IMG/VR virus record: IMGVR_UViG_3300002518_000001
Coordinates: 39,031-98,698 of that record
Length of the DNA: 59,668 nt
Direction: 5' to 3' (one strand)
Origin: a virus
The notes under the pieces are model-generated. The model was not told the origin of the DNA, did no database searches, and worked only from the letters and a program-made list of their open reading frames with translations. A program made the position numbers and the translations under genes. Shown piece after piece: positions 48,506 through 58,200 of the stretch (its first letter is position 1; each line of letters begins with the position of its first letter).

Positions 48506-50137
48506 ATGCCCATAGAAAATCCATCGTCACAATCTTTGCCAAAAGCAGGAGTCGTGCCTGCACCGGGTTCCGGGTTTGGAGTTGTTCCGAAAGGGGATGG
48601 TACGTCGCGACCTCCAACGTCGCCAAAGATTGAAGTGGGGGAAGACCTCAGTGTTTCCGATCCATCGGGGTTTGGAGTGCAGTCTCGAAGCCAGGATGTT
48701 CGAGGATACGCCCATCCGTCTGTGCCTGTGCCAGGAGCACAGAGCTTGGAGGAGACGAAGCAGCCGAATATTCCTGTAACAAATGAAAACTTGCCAGGAG
48801 AGCGTATCTTCCCCAGTGGTTATCCTGCTCCGGCGGATGGGTTGCCACCTGTAACGCCGGAGCAGCTAGAGGCGGACTACCATCAGTTTATGGATAACAG
48901 AAGAGCAGACTTGGAGCAGGCCATACTCCAGGCCAACAGTTCTATTGATCCGCACTCGGATCACTATTCTCGTGTTTTGGAATACGAGCTTTTGGACCAT
49001 GATCTGAATACGCACGTGGCGGGATATGCTCATCGTGAGAGACAGGGAGAGAGCCCAACTCAAACGATGGATCAGGTGATGGAGGAGAAAGAGAACGTCA
49101 GGAAAATGCACAAGTTGGAGGCGGAGATTCGAGAGAATGCACCGGATCTCCAGCTTCATGTAAGACAGCACAGCATACCACGGGGCCAAAGCCAATCTGT
49201 GTTGAGGGGTTTGGCCGACAAGACCACGGGTCACGGCACTCCGTGGATGCGAGGGTCGTTTTACAGCTTGTCTCCGCAAGATCAGGATATGTTGGAGGCG
49301 ATTGCTCTGTTTACAGACGGGGCCTTTACGAAAGGGCTGCGTGACCCTCATCTTATGGCAGCCGATAATCAACGGGACTCGTTCAGGGGCGTTGTGTCAG
49401 GTGCTCGCTTTGCCGACGGATCGAGAGTTCAGTTTCACCCGACAAGCAGGGGCTATGTGAAGGCTCACCAAATACTCCGAGAGCTAGGGGCCTCTCCGTA
49501 CGAAGCAGAGGACGGTGCTTTGTTTCGCGGAATGACCTTACCGGTAGAGACGATAGAGCATCTCTTGGACGGCGACGAATTCGATCTCCAGGGCGTGAGT
49601 TCTTGGACGGATAGCCGAGCCGATGCTTTGGATTTTACAGCAGGGACTCGACATCCCGGTGTGTTGTTTGTGTTGGAGGAGCCGAAGTGGGGAACAAATA
49701 TATCGAGATTGAGCAATTTTCCTCGCGAACGAGAGACAGTCGTGGGTGGTCGTGTCCAGGTGGTGTCGTCTGAGATGTCTGTCCATAACGATGTTCACGT
49801 GATTCGCGTCACACACATAGGGCAGCCGGAGAGCATTATGAAGTCAAAAGATCGTGAGCCAGGACACTTGGACGTTATCGAGCGTGAGTTCCAGCAGATA
49901 ATGCCTCACCAGCGTAGGAATCGCATGGATAGAGAGATGGCACGACGTGCTCAAGCAGAAGAACAAGAGGAGTCGGGCTTCGGTGTTGTGACTCGTGATT
50001 CTGAACAGGAAGACGAGGAGAAGTCTCTTGCGGGGGTTTCTCGGCATATGGTGCAGAGGTTGGCGAAGGAGTCTGTGCGAAGACGCGGGCTTCAGCCAAA
50101 GCCCGATGGAGTTTCGGCAAAGCCACCGGTCACGTGA
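48506..50137 (+). CDS. Polyvalent-type ADP-ribosyltransferase
   Basis: 543 residues. ATG 48506 follows AAGGTG. Two GFG peptides (SGFGVVPKGD, SGFGVQSRS) sit in the N-terminal linker and a third (SGFGVVTRDS) after the enzyme. Helical region to residue 230. The ADP-ribosyltransferase has R341 (FRGMTLP), S365-S-W-T (VSSWTDS) and E408-R-E410 (RERETVVGG), matching the R-S-ExE set of arginine-specific enzymes. A basic C-terminal tail follows. The enzyme module is very similar in layout to that of the 1220-residue protein, including WGTPIS against WGTNIS. Confidence 0.88.
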   Translation: MPIENPSSQSLPKAGVVPAPGSGFGVVPKGDGTSRPPTSPKIEVGEDLSVSDPSGFGVQSRSQDVRGYAHPSVPVPGAQSLEETKQPNIPVTNENLPGERIFPSGYPAPADGLPPVTPEQLEADYHQFMDNRRADLEQAILQANSSIDPHSDHYSRVLEYELLDHDLNTHVAGYAHRERQGESPTQTMDQVMEEKENVRKMHKLEAEIRENAPDLQLHVRQHSIPRGQSQSVLRGLADKTTGHGTPWMRGSFYSLSPQDQDMLEAIALFTDGAFTKGLRDPHLMAADNQRDSFRGVVSGARFADGSRVQFHPTSRGYVKAHQILRELGASPYEAEDGALFRGMTLPVETIEHLLDGDEFDLQGVSSWTDSRADALDFTAGTRHPGVLFVLEEPKWGTNISRLSNFPRERETVVGGRVQVVSSEMSVHNDVHVIRVTHIGQPESIMKSKDREPGHLDVIEREFQQIMPHQRRNRMDREMARRAQAEEQEESGFGVVTRDSEQEDEEKSLAGVSRHMVQRLAKESVRRRGLQPKPDGVSAKPPVT

Positions 50138-50152
50138 GTTTAGTCACTGAAC
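50138..50152. repeat. 15-bp palindrome, copy 16
   Basis: GTTTAGTCACTGAAC, starting on the base after the TGA of the ADP-ribosyltransferase gene. Confidence 0.86.
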
Positions 50153-50180
50153 GTTCACGCCTCACCAGGAGAGCACAGCA

Positions 50181-50432
50181 TTGTTGGGAAAGCCATGGAT
50201 GATCAAGAACGTGCAAAAGCGACGGTTTGGTGCATCAAGCCAGTACATCGTCATCCAATGCCAGGCACCTCACGACATAGAGGTTGCAACCCAAGTCGGA
50301 GATTCTGTCGAGAAAGCGGAGGGAGAGAACTTTTATTTGGCGTTCACGGAGAACGAGTTTGTTCGGGCTTGCAGCCGTGCGTCGCAAATGTCTTCGGACA
50401 TCGAAGAGTTTTTCGTGGAGCCCACCGAATAG
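50181..50432 (+). CDS. Unidentified 83-residue protein
   Basis: TTG 50181 follows CCAGGAG nine bases upstream; an in-frame ATG at 50199 has no good site. Small alpha/beta protein (ASSQYIVIQCQAPHDIEVATQ; LAFTENEFVRACSRASQ) with an acidic C-terminus. No domain recognised. Confidence 0.68.
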   Translation: MLGKPWMIKNVQKRRFGASSQYIVIQCQAPHDIEVATQVGDSVEKAEGENFYLAFTENEFVRACSRASQMSSDIEEFFVEPTE

Positions 50433-50506
50433 TTTTCGGTGATGGGCTGTGCTAGTATGCTCTTGGGGTCCAGGGGCGTTTCTTGGGGTGATAGCGAGAC
50501 GACACG

Positions 50507-52030
50507 ATGGCACTAACAGATCTGAGTATATATTTGGAGCCTCCGCAAGTCCAGGGCACTATGTTGCCCTCAGACGGCTTAATAGAGTTCTCGCGAAACG
50601 AGCGTGGTCGGGAGACGGTCAAGTTACGCCTGATGCCGACTCCCAATGATGGGACGAACACAGGCGAGATCGTCACAATCAAGATGTTCAAGAGCCGCCG
50701 GGACGGAACCGAAGAGGTCACCCAGGCTCGCAAGACTTTTACGTTTTCGGGCGCCACCCCAATGGGAGGAGCCGAGGTCTCGTGGGACTTGCGCGAGATC
50801 GTGTACGATACCAAGAATCTGTTCCCGGTGGTTCGCCGAGGCGATTACTTCTTTGAGGTCACCCACACGGGTCCGGTCGCGTCGTCGCTGACGAAGTTAT
50901 CGGACGTGTTCCGCGTCGCGCTGATGACGTCGGATCGTTTGGAGGCCGAGTGGCTGCGGGGAACGACTCGCAGGTCCAATGACGATCGCGGTGTTCGATT
51001 CCAGCCCAAGATCATTACGGGAGTCCGGGTGATAGAGGTGTCCAAGTCATATCCGTTGGACCTATATCCTCTTCGCTTGGTGAAAGGAAAAGAGGCGACG
51101 CCCGTTTGGTTTCTCTCGTGGGATGGAGGTGAACTGATTCGGTTGGACACCTCTATTACGCAGGCGGCGATCAATGCTTCGTATATTCTTCCTAATCGAA
51201 CGCAGCAAGACTATATTGTCGTTCAAGTCGATCCACGACTGCTCCCGACATCGGACACGACAGAACAGTTGATGGTCGATCGGGAGTTGTTGGACCGGGA
51301 TTCGTTGCGGCGTTGGATCGACGCAGAGTGCCAATGGTTAGAGGAGTCCTATTTGCACACGCCGATTGAGCCTGCTTTGTGTGTTTCTGATATGGGAACC
51401 TCATTGTCTGGGTTGGGCTCCATGGGTCAAGGTTCCGCGTTGACGTCGCTGCCGAACAACAACGATTACGACTTGTTGGGTCCGCCGATTACAATGGAAG
51501 ACCTGAAGCCTGGTCAGTGGATCAATATGCGTGTGCCGTTTGGTTACCCTTTGGAGTGGGAGTACTTTGAGGGTGCCCAGGAGAATCGTCGAGTTGTCAG
51601 TGTGCGGGTAGACGCTCTGCACACGGGCATTGGGCATCATGTGGAGTTGGTGCCATTTACGAATGCAACAGCATACCAATTCATTGGTTTGCACCTGATG
51701 AGTGCCTTGTATAGCCCAAGGACGCTGCCGTCGTTCTGGCGTTACAGGTATTGGGCGGGCATTCCGAACCCTGTAACGCCAATGCCGATCATCGAGATCA
51801 TTGGGATGCGGGCAGCGGTTAAGGCATTGATGGTCTTGGGACAGATGTTCCGAGGTGGGTATTCGAGCTTGTCAATGTCACGGGATGGGGTCCATCAGTC
51901 GGCGAGCTTCACATCTTCGGCGATGTATGGGATTTACAGTGCGACTATCGAGGGCTTGGAGAAGCGTTTGCAAACCTTGCAGTTGCAGTTGAAGCGAAAG
52001 TACTTTGGCATTTATGCGGACGTGCTCTAG
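50507..52030 (+). CDS. Unidentified 507-residue probable virion protein
   Basis: Begins MALTDLSIYLEPPQVQGTML. The first 200 residues are beta-rich and look like stacked Ig-like strands (EVSWDLREIVYDTKNLFPVV). The second half contains ALYSPRTLPSFWRYRYWAG and an amphipathic C-terminal helix. No enzyme motif, signal peptide or cysteine cluster. Length, beta content and lack of linkers point to a structural protein of head or baseplate, and codon use is intermediate between capsid and accessory genes. The family is not known to me. Confidence 0.75.
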   Translation: MALTDLSIYLEPPQVQGTMLPSDGLIEFSRNERGRETVKLRLMPTPNDGTNTGEIVTIKMFKSRRDGTEEVTQARKTFTFSGATPMGGAEVSWDLREIVYDTKNLFPVVRRGDYFFEVTHTGPVASSLTKLSDVFRVALMTSDRLEAEWLRGTTRRSNDDRGVRFQPKIITGVRVIEVSKSYPLDLYPLRLVKGKEATPVWFLSWDGGELIRLDTSITQAAINASYILPNRTQQDYIVVQVDPRLLPTSDTTEQLMVDRELLDRDSLRRWIDAECQWLEESYLHTPIEPALCVSDMGTSLSGLGSMGQGSALTSLPNNNDYDLLGPPITMEDLKPGQWINMRVPFGYPLEWEYFEGAQENRRVVSVRVDALHTGIGHHVELVPFTNATAYQFIGLHLMSALYSPRTLPSFWRYRYWAGIPNPVTPMPIIEIIGMRAAVKALMVLGQMFRGGYSSLSMSRDGVHQSASFTSSAMYGIYSATIEGLEKRLQTLQLQLKRKYFGIYADVL

Positions 52031-52035
52031 GAGAG

Positions 52036-53250
52036 ATGGAACAGATGGACGATCTTAAGATTGGAGGAGAAGGTCCGGCTTCTGCGGAGGCTCAGGGAGT
52101 GCAGGGAGAGGCATCCAGTAAGCTGCCGTTTCCTCACCCTGTGGCGAATTCGAACGATCTCTCCGGGGCAAGTCGAGACGATCTGGTGAGCCATTATGAG
52201 CAGAGGAGCACAGAGCTAAAAGACCAAGAGATGTTCCAAGCGAGAGAGGCTATGGAACGGGGGGGTTCCCCAGAGGTGGAGCTTGTTCCTTCACACATGC
52301 ATAGGTATGAGAAAAAGAAGTTATTTGGAGGGTCGCCACCGCGAGAGCATTCAAAGGAGGCTTGGAAGAGGGTTATTGGCACCGGGAAGAGCCCTGCTTG
52401 GGATTGGTATGCTGACTCCCAAATGCGTGCTGCGGAGGAAGGCCAGCCCCCGACACATATGGATGATTGGATTGAGCAGTGGATGGAGAAGCACAGAACC
52501 TCCGTCACAGAAGAGCACAAGGAGGATGTTCGCAGCGGTGCATTCGCCGAGCGCCGTGGGGTTGATTTGAATGGGGTTGGTGGGGATGTCAGTGTTCATG
52601 TGGCTGAAGCGCTTGAGGATAACCTGTTAGCACCTCTTCCCAGGAACAGAGGGGCGTTAGGGGTCGTCCATCACAGAACGGGCAATGAGTTCGTGCGTTA
52701 TGGGGATCTTTACATGGGGGCGTATCATGTAAAGCAGCACACTATTGAGATTGGGACTTCGGGAGAGTCCTTCGCTCACGAGTTTTTCCACGCTCTAGAC
52801 AGTGATACGGGTTATAATTGGTGGGGTAGGGTCAAGATGGAGTTCGGGACTCCTGTGTATGCTTCGGAGGGGTCGGGGCGAACTCCTGAGGCTCGCGAGC
52901 TTGCAAAGTTTACCCACCTTTTGGGGCACTCTTTGAGCAAGACAAGAGGGAGGCACTTAAAAGATTTGTCTCCTGCGGCGAAGAGGTATTTTTACGAGCC
53001 GAAAGAGTTGTTGGCTCGATTTGGAGAGCAAATGGTCTCCCATCTTTCGCACCTGCACGCTGCCCATGGGGTTCACTCAACAGCAACAAAGTTGGCGAAG
53101 GACATTGACCATTACTACCACAGCCCTGTTCATTGGGACAAAAGAACGCTCCAGGCTCTCCTCCATGTATGGGGTGGTCTGTCTGTCGGAAAGAGGATGC
53201 TTGGCGACGTGGAGAAAGCTTTTGGGTTCGGTGTAATGGTGAAGCTGTAA
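52036..53250 (+). CDS. Polyvalent-type zinc metallopeptidase
   Basis: 404 residues. H248-E-F-F-H252 (SFAHEFFHALDSDTGYN) is the zinc site. The downstream ELLARFGEQMVSHLS probably gives the third ligand. The domain aligns with the N-terminus of the 1807-residue protein (SFAHEWFHAVDGDLG, then EVWARFGAQLVSY), so the two share a common ancestor. It ends FGFGVMVKL, the GFG peptide at the very C-terminus, where in the larger protein the same peptide joins the next module. ATG 52036 overlaps AGGAG closely; ATG 52045 is an alternative. Confidence 0.85.
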   Translation: MEQMDDLKIGGEGPASAEAQGVQGEASSKLPFPHPVANSNDLSGASRDDLVSHYEQRSTELKDQEMFQAREAMERGGSPEVELVPSHMHRYEKKKLFGGSPPREHSKEAWKRVIGTGKSPAWDWYADSQMRAAEEGQPPTHMDDWIEQWMEKHRTSVTEEHKEDVRSGAFAERRGVDLNGVGGDVSVHVAEALEDNLLAPLPRNRGALGVVHHRTGNEFVRYGDLYMGAYHVKQHTIEIGTSGESFAHEFFHALDSDTGYNWWGRVKMEFGTPVYASEGSGRTPEARELAKFTHLLGHSLSKTRGRHLKDLSPAAKRYFYEPKELLARFGEQMVSHLSHLHAAHGVHSTATKLAKDIDHYYHSPVHWDKRTLQALLHVWGGLSVGKRMLGDVEKAFGFGVMVKL

Positions 53251-53450
53251 TGCGAACGGTTGTTCTCAAGTCGCACCGAGCACGAGCGTTGCAGTCCGAG
53301 CGACGGCAGTTGCAACGCCAATTGGCATCGGCAAGCTCCGAGGGAGAGAGATCGAAGATCTTAGAGGAGCTACGAATCCGGATGGCAGAGATATTGCGGG
53401 AAGAGGGGGAGGATCGACAGAGTGCTTACGGGATAGCCCACATGAAGTGA
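53250..53450 (+). CDS. Unidentified 66-residue basic helical protein
   Basis: Start overlaps the TAA of the peptidase gene (TAATG). Arg/Gln-rich coiled-coil (ALQSERRQLQRQLASASSEG; KILEELRIRMAEILREEG). Coupled expression with the peptidase suggests a partner, chaperone or inhibitor, by position only. Confidence 0.7.
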   Translation: MRTVVLKSHRARALQSERRQLQRQLASASSEGERSKILEELRIRMAEILREEGEDRQSAYGIAHMK

Positions 53451-53484
53451 ATGTTGTGACTATATTGGAGGGGGAGGTGATGGC

Positions 53485-53733
53485 ATGGGTATATGGTATG
53501 TGCTGTATGGGTTCACGTTTATCGTGGGTTGGACGATTGGGTATTGGGCGTGGTTGCGTATATTGTACCACGCCAAGAAAGCGATGGTTGCACAGGAGAG
53601 GTTCTCATTTTTGCTTCATTGTGCAGTGATGTGGGCGTGGGGTTTTTGGATCTGTCTGACGATGATAGCCCATGCGTGGTGGTTGATGCATTTGATGAAT
53701 ATGGGCGGGTACATGCCGGGGAGGGATTACTGA
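53485..53733 (+). CDS. Trp-rich two-helix membrane protein
   Basis: 82 residues with GGAGG upstream. Two transmembrane helices (YVLYGFTFIVGWTIGYWAW and FLLHCAVMWAWGFWICLTMI) separated by a basic loop (HAKKAMVAQERFS), then a His/Met-rich end. Size and layout suit a holin or superinfection-exclusion protein; no lysin is adjacent. Confidence 0.72.
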   Translation: MGIWYVLYGFTFIVGWTIGYWAWLRILYHAKKAMVAQERFSFLLHCAVMWAWGFWICLTMIAHAWWLMHLMNMGGYMPGRDY

Positions 53734-53751
53734 GGGGGAGAAGGGAGGGGA

Positions 53752-54951
53752 TTAGATGGGGGTGGCGACGACGCGGGTGAGTTTGGTTTCTCGGTTTCCG
53801 CGATAGGTGTCAACGGCTTTGATGGTGGCTTTGATTGCGTATGTGGCTCCTCGCTCGATGTCGGGGCATCCGGAGGCGAACCAAGTGGCGACGCGGCCAA
53901 GGGCGTCACGGAATTTGCAGATAGTGGTGAGTCCGTAGTATCCTTCGCTCGGAAAGGTTCCGATGCAGGTGGCTTCCCATTCGGGGAGTGCGGAGACGCC
54001 GTTGTCACGGTCTTTTTTGGAGAGTTTTCTGCCGATCTTGTCACCTTCGCCGCCGAGCCATTCGGAGGGGGGCAGGGCGGCATCGGCGGCTTTTTCTGCT
54101 TCGCGGTTGAGGTGCCGCTCATAGGCAGGGATGGCAGCAGCGACGATGCCGATGTTTTTGACTTCGCAGGTTTCCATGGAGCAAGCGACGCGGAGGTTGT
54201 GGAGGAAGTCGTTTTTGGTGTCTTCGGGGAGGGAGGACGCCCAAGCGGTAGCAGCGATGCCGGTTTCGATGTCGGCCTGTTCGGGTCTGTTGGCCTTGAG
54301 GCAGAGAGCGTTGAAGGCTTGGTCAGCCGTGGACTCGCCGGACCAAGATGCTTTGCCGCGACCGAGGAAGCCATAGAGTCGGATTTCACGGGCCACGTAA
54401 CCGAGGTAGGTGGCGATGCCGATGCGGCGATCGGAGGTGTCGTATCGACCTTCCATGTTGAATCTTTGGCAGTCGCGAAGGAAGCTCAAGCGATCGGCGA
54501 TGTCGGAAGCGGTGGAGAGTCCAAGGAAGTCGGCGAGGCAGTTGCGACCGACGCGGATGAACGAGCCGTCTTCGTCGTTTTGGAGGACAAAGGTTTCCTT
54601 GCGACGCCGTTTGGTGTGGCAGTGGTCGCAGGAGTTCTTTGCTTCGCGGAAATCGACGGGGAGTTCCACGGAGGTTTTGGGGAACATGTTGATGATATTC
54701 CCGGCAGACTCGTGTTGGACGACGGCGATGGGGGTGAAGCCCTCGATGACGATCGAGGGCGTATCGACGAGTTCGCCGATGTGATAGAGTTCAAAGAGCC
54801 CGGTGGGTCCGAGAACATCGTGGATCTCGACTTCGTCGGTGCCGGTCCACTCGTAGGAGGGAGGGGTCAGGCCAAAAGAGATAGCTTTTTTGATGAGGCG
54901 TTTGATGCGGCGTTCGAATTTTTTCTTGTTGGTGTCGTGGATGCGAATCAT
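53752..54951 (-). CDS. Phage protein with a CxxC-type DNA-processing signature
   Basis: 399 residues. SCDHCHTKRRRKETFVLQN followed by FIRVGRNCLADFLGL is a cysteine-rich motif found in many uncharacterised large-phage proteins; two Cys-x-x-His/Cys groups and a VGxxCLxDFLG box suggest a zinc fold. The N-terminal 130 residues (TPPSYEWTGTDEVEIHD) are alpha/beta. No known catalytic site. The leftward pair with the 48-residue protein is headed by leader element D. Confidence 0.75.
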   Translation of the reverse strand: MIRIHDTNKKKFERRIKRLIKKAISFGLTPPSYEWTGTDEVEIHDVLGPTGLFELYHIGELVDTPSIVIEGFTPIAVVQHESAGNIINMFPKTSVELPVDFREAKNSCDHCHTKRRRKETFVLQNDEDGSFIRVGRNCLADFLGLSTASDIADRLSFLRDCQRFNMEGRYDTSDRRIGIATYLGYVAREIRLYGFLGRGKASWSGESTADQAFNALCLKANRPEQADIETGIAATAWASSLPEDTKNDFLHNLRVACSMETCEVKNIGIVAAAIPAYERHLNREAEKAADAALPPSEWLGGEGDKIGRKLSKKDRDNGVSALPEWEATCIGTFPSEGYYGLTTICKFRDALGRVATWFASGCPDIERGATYAIKATIKAVDTYRGNRETKLTRVVATPI

Positions 54952-54952
54952 T

Positions 54953-55099
54953 CTATTCTTCCTCTTTGAGTTCGACGGTGAAGCTTTCGCCTTCGGCGAT
55001 GTCAGCTACCATTTTGATGATTTCCGTTCGGGAGATGTCGGCTGACCAGATGTCTGTTTGGCCATCTTCCCACTTTATTTCCCAGTATTTTTCGCTCAT
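54953..55099 (-). CDS. Unidentified 48-residue acidic protein
   Basis: Begins MSEKYWEIKWEDGQTDIWSA and ends with an acidic run. GGAGAG lies seven bases before the ATG at 55099. The stop is directly followed by the start of the 399-residue gene, so the pair is coupled. Too small for a family guess. Confidence 0.6.
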   Translation of the reverse strand: MSEKYWEIKWEDGQTDIWSADISRTEIIKMVADIAEGESFTVELKEEE

Positions 55100-55129
55100 C
55101 TTTTCTCTCTCCGTCTTGGAATGTTCGAC

Positions 55130-55165
55130 TGTAATGGCTTTCTCCCCGTTCTATTTTGCGGTGCA
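55130..55165 (-). promoter_or_regulatory. 36-bp leader element, copy D
   Basis: Leftward strand: TGCACCGCAAAATAGAACG followed by GGGAGAAAGCCATTACA, matching copies A-C with few changes. It lies 31 bases before the 48-residue gene, and a palindrome copy lies 18 bases upstream, the same order as at copy C. This is the leftward unit farthest from the others, which strengthens the case that the element drives transcription. Confidence 0.75.
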
Positions 55166-55183
55166 AACCGGAGGGGTTATCTT

Positions 55184-55198
55184 GTTCAGTCACTGAAT
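55184..55198. repeat. 15-bp palindrome, copy 17
   Basis: GTTCAGTCACTGAAT in the divergent spacer between leader element D and the giant rightward gene at 55286. Confidence 0.83.
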
Positions 55199-55285
55199 AT
55201 TGTGCTTGGATTCTGTACATATCTATGGTGATTCGTGTATGGTGTCGGTGGGGTACAGGGCAGCATCACTCTTGGAGTTATTGAT

Positions 55286-58200
55286 ATGGAATTGGTTTGC
55301 ATCGAATGCTTATCAGGTGGCTTCGGCTTGTTTGTGAAAGGTGCGGGGCACAAGTACATCAAGCGCGAGTTGGTTTCGACTTCTCCAAGAAAGTATCGGT
55401 ATTGGTACAAGCTCCCCAGAGGAGCCTTGGTGCATGATGACGCCGTTCACGTGGGCGCCAAGTTCCGTCATGGTTCCGGTGACGATCGCGGGCACTATCA
55501 CGTAGACGAGGTCCATGATGATGGCTCGGTCAGCGTTACCCACGATGAGACCGGACATACGACCAAAGTGTCTGCACACAAGCTCAAAGACATGATCCAC
55601 ACGGGTGATCATGATCTAGGTGAATCTCCCCAAGAGAAAGGGGAGCGGGTGCTCCAAAGCTACCAACAGGCTCTCCAGACGGGCACAGACAAGCAGATCT
55701 CGCTGCGCTTACATGATCTGATGGAGCACGTGGCGGCTTATCCGCAAGAGTCGGTGTCGTTGGGTTATGCGTTGGCTCAAGCAGATCCAGGCGTCAAAGA
55801 GGCCATGTTGTCATTGGCTCATGGTGGGGTGTCCACGTTCAAGACGCACAAGTCCACAAAGAAGCGTGGAAAGAAGGGCGAGAAAACAAAACACGGTGGA
55901 GCACACGTCGAGGTGACGTTGGAGCACCGTTCGTATGGAAAGATCGTCGAGGATTCGGCCAAGCAGTTGGAGCAGTTGGATGAGTCGGCGATTGTTCAGG
56001 AGATCCAAGAGAAGACGGGCGCCACAGAAGACGAAGCCAAGCAGGCGTTCTTGGCTGTAAAGAACAGCTTGGCAAAGAAGCAGAACTCTTCGAATGAGGG
56101 GGCATCGTATCTGGAGCCCTTCACGATAGACGGCGAGTCTGTTCCGGGCGTTTTTGTTTACAGTGGGAGTAATGAGAGCAAGAAGGGAACTCTTTATGTT
56201 CGCGGACTGATCGAGAACGAAGACGTGTTGGACCCTGGGTTTGGACCGGCTCCGAAGTCTGCGAAGCCGGGTAAGGTTCTCGCTCGTGCTCAGGCTGTCA
56301 TGCGGTCCAAGTTGGACATAGGCCGGGTGCGTCAATACACGTTGACGCCGAGTGCTTTGTACGAGTGGTCACACGCTCCGGCAACCGGGGCAGACTTCAA
56401 AGAGGTTGATGGAGGGGCTGCTGATCAGGATAGCCTAGCTAGCCAGGCAGATTCCGGGTCTAAAAGTTCAGTCACCAAACAGTCTCACAAGGAAAGTTCG
56501 GACCTGGCTAATAGCCAGGTCGCCGAAGAGTCACCAGATGAGTTGGACGAGAGCTTGCCTTCCGGCAGCGAGGGTCTTCAATACGAGGGTGCCAAAAAAG
56601 GAGGTCAGTACCCCGGAGCAATCGTGAGTCACCCAGACTTCCCCGACAAGCAGTTTATGGTTAAGCCAGGACGGGATTTTTTGGTGCACGCAGAAGTTGC
56701 CGGTACGAATCTGGCGGCACGAGTGCTCGGCGACGATGTAGCCAAGGCACGTCATATCGATGTAGGTGGAGCCCCGCAATCGATCGGAAAGGGCCAGCAA
56801 CACGCATCGATTCAAGAGATGCGCGAGAACGACGGAGATTTGGTCTCCAATCGATATGACAGTCACATGATCCGGAATCTCCCGCAAGAGTTGAAACAAG
56901 ATGTGCTGCGTCATCAGGTGGCGACGTGGTTGGTGGGTGATTCGGACGCTCACGCCGGGCAGTTCTTGCGTGGGACCGACGGGAGTTTGATTCGGATTGA
57001 CTTGGGTCAAGCGTACAAGCACATCGGCAACGATCGGCTCGATCCGAGCTGGCAGCCGAACAATCCCCCGCCGGTAGTATCCCATCTGTTGGTGGGCGAT
57101 TACGCAAAGGGCCAGGGAGAGTTGGACTTCACGGACCCCCGGATCAAAGAGGCAGTGGAGAGAGCCGAGTCCATCACAGACGATGAGGTGGCACAAGCAG
57201 TCCAGCCGTATGCCGACGGTTTGGAGAAATCGGGTATTCGCTCTGCGAAAGAGACGATCGCGAAGGCAGTGGCTCGAAAGAACGGCATCCGGTCTGACTT
57301 CGAGCAGTACTTCTCCAAGGCACTCTCGCAGCGACACGGCAAGCCGATGACGTTTTCGTTTGAGGACGGCATCTCGGAGGGCGGCGTCTCTAAGGGTTTT
57401 GGGGTGTGGAGCAAGAGTGGCACTCCGGTGGAAGATGCAGACGACTCGACTGAAGCACCGACGAGGTTTCACGGTGCCAAGTTGTTTTATATAGAGCCTT
57501 TGATGGAAGAGCCCAAGGGTTTCGGGGCTCTCACGAAGGGCAGTAAGCATAAGTATGTGAAGCGAGAAGTTCGTATTGGACCTGATGGCAAGAAGCGTTA
57601 TCGGTATTGGTATAAGCTCCCCAAGGGACATATCGTGACCGACGACTCTCTTCATATAGGTGCCAAGTTCCGCCACGGTAAGGACGAGGAGCGGGGGCAC
57701 TTTCATATCGAGAGCATAAATCCGGATGGGACAATGAACGTTCGGCATGATGAGACCGGAGAGTTCAAGAAGGTCACGCTCGACAACTTGCGCGGGATGA
57801 TCCACACGGGAAGCCACGACATCGGAGAGAACCCTGCGAGCAAGCTCCAGCGGTTGTTGGAGTCTTTGCACTTAGCGTTGCAGCACGGGACGAAAAAGCA
57901 GTACAATAAGCTGTACGAGCATGTGATGGAGCACGTGGAGGCGTTTCCTCATATCGCGTTCGAGGGGAACGAGCCTGTCACATCGGACCATGTGCAAGAT
58001 AAAATGGCGGATGTGTATTCGGCGGGCAAGCTGTCAGAGCACTTGGACGACCACGAGCACTTGTCGGATGAGGTGAAGTACCAGGGCTTCTTTGCGGAAG
58101 CCAAAGCATTGGCCGAAAAGTATCATGATGCCTTGGTGGAAAAAGCTAGAGAGGCGGGTGCTAAGGGGTCTTCGTACACATATTGGATTATCAATGAGGC

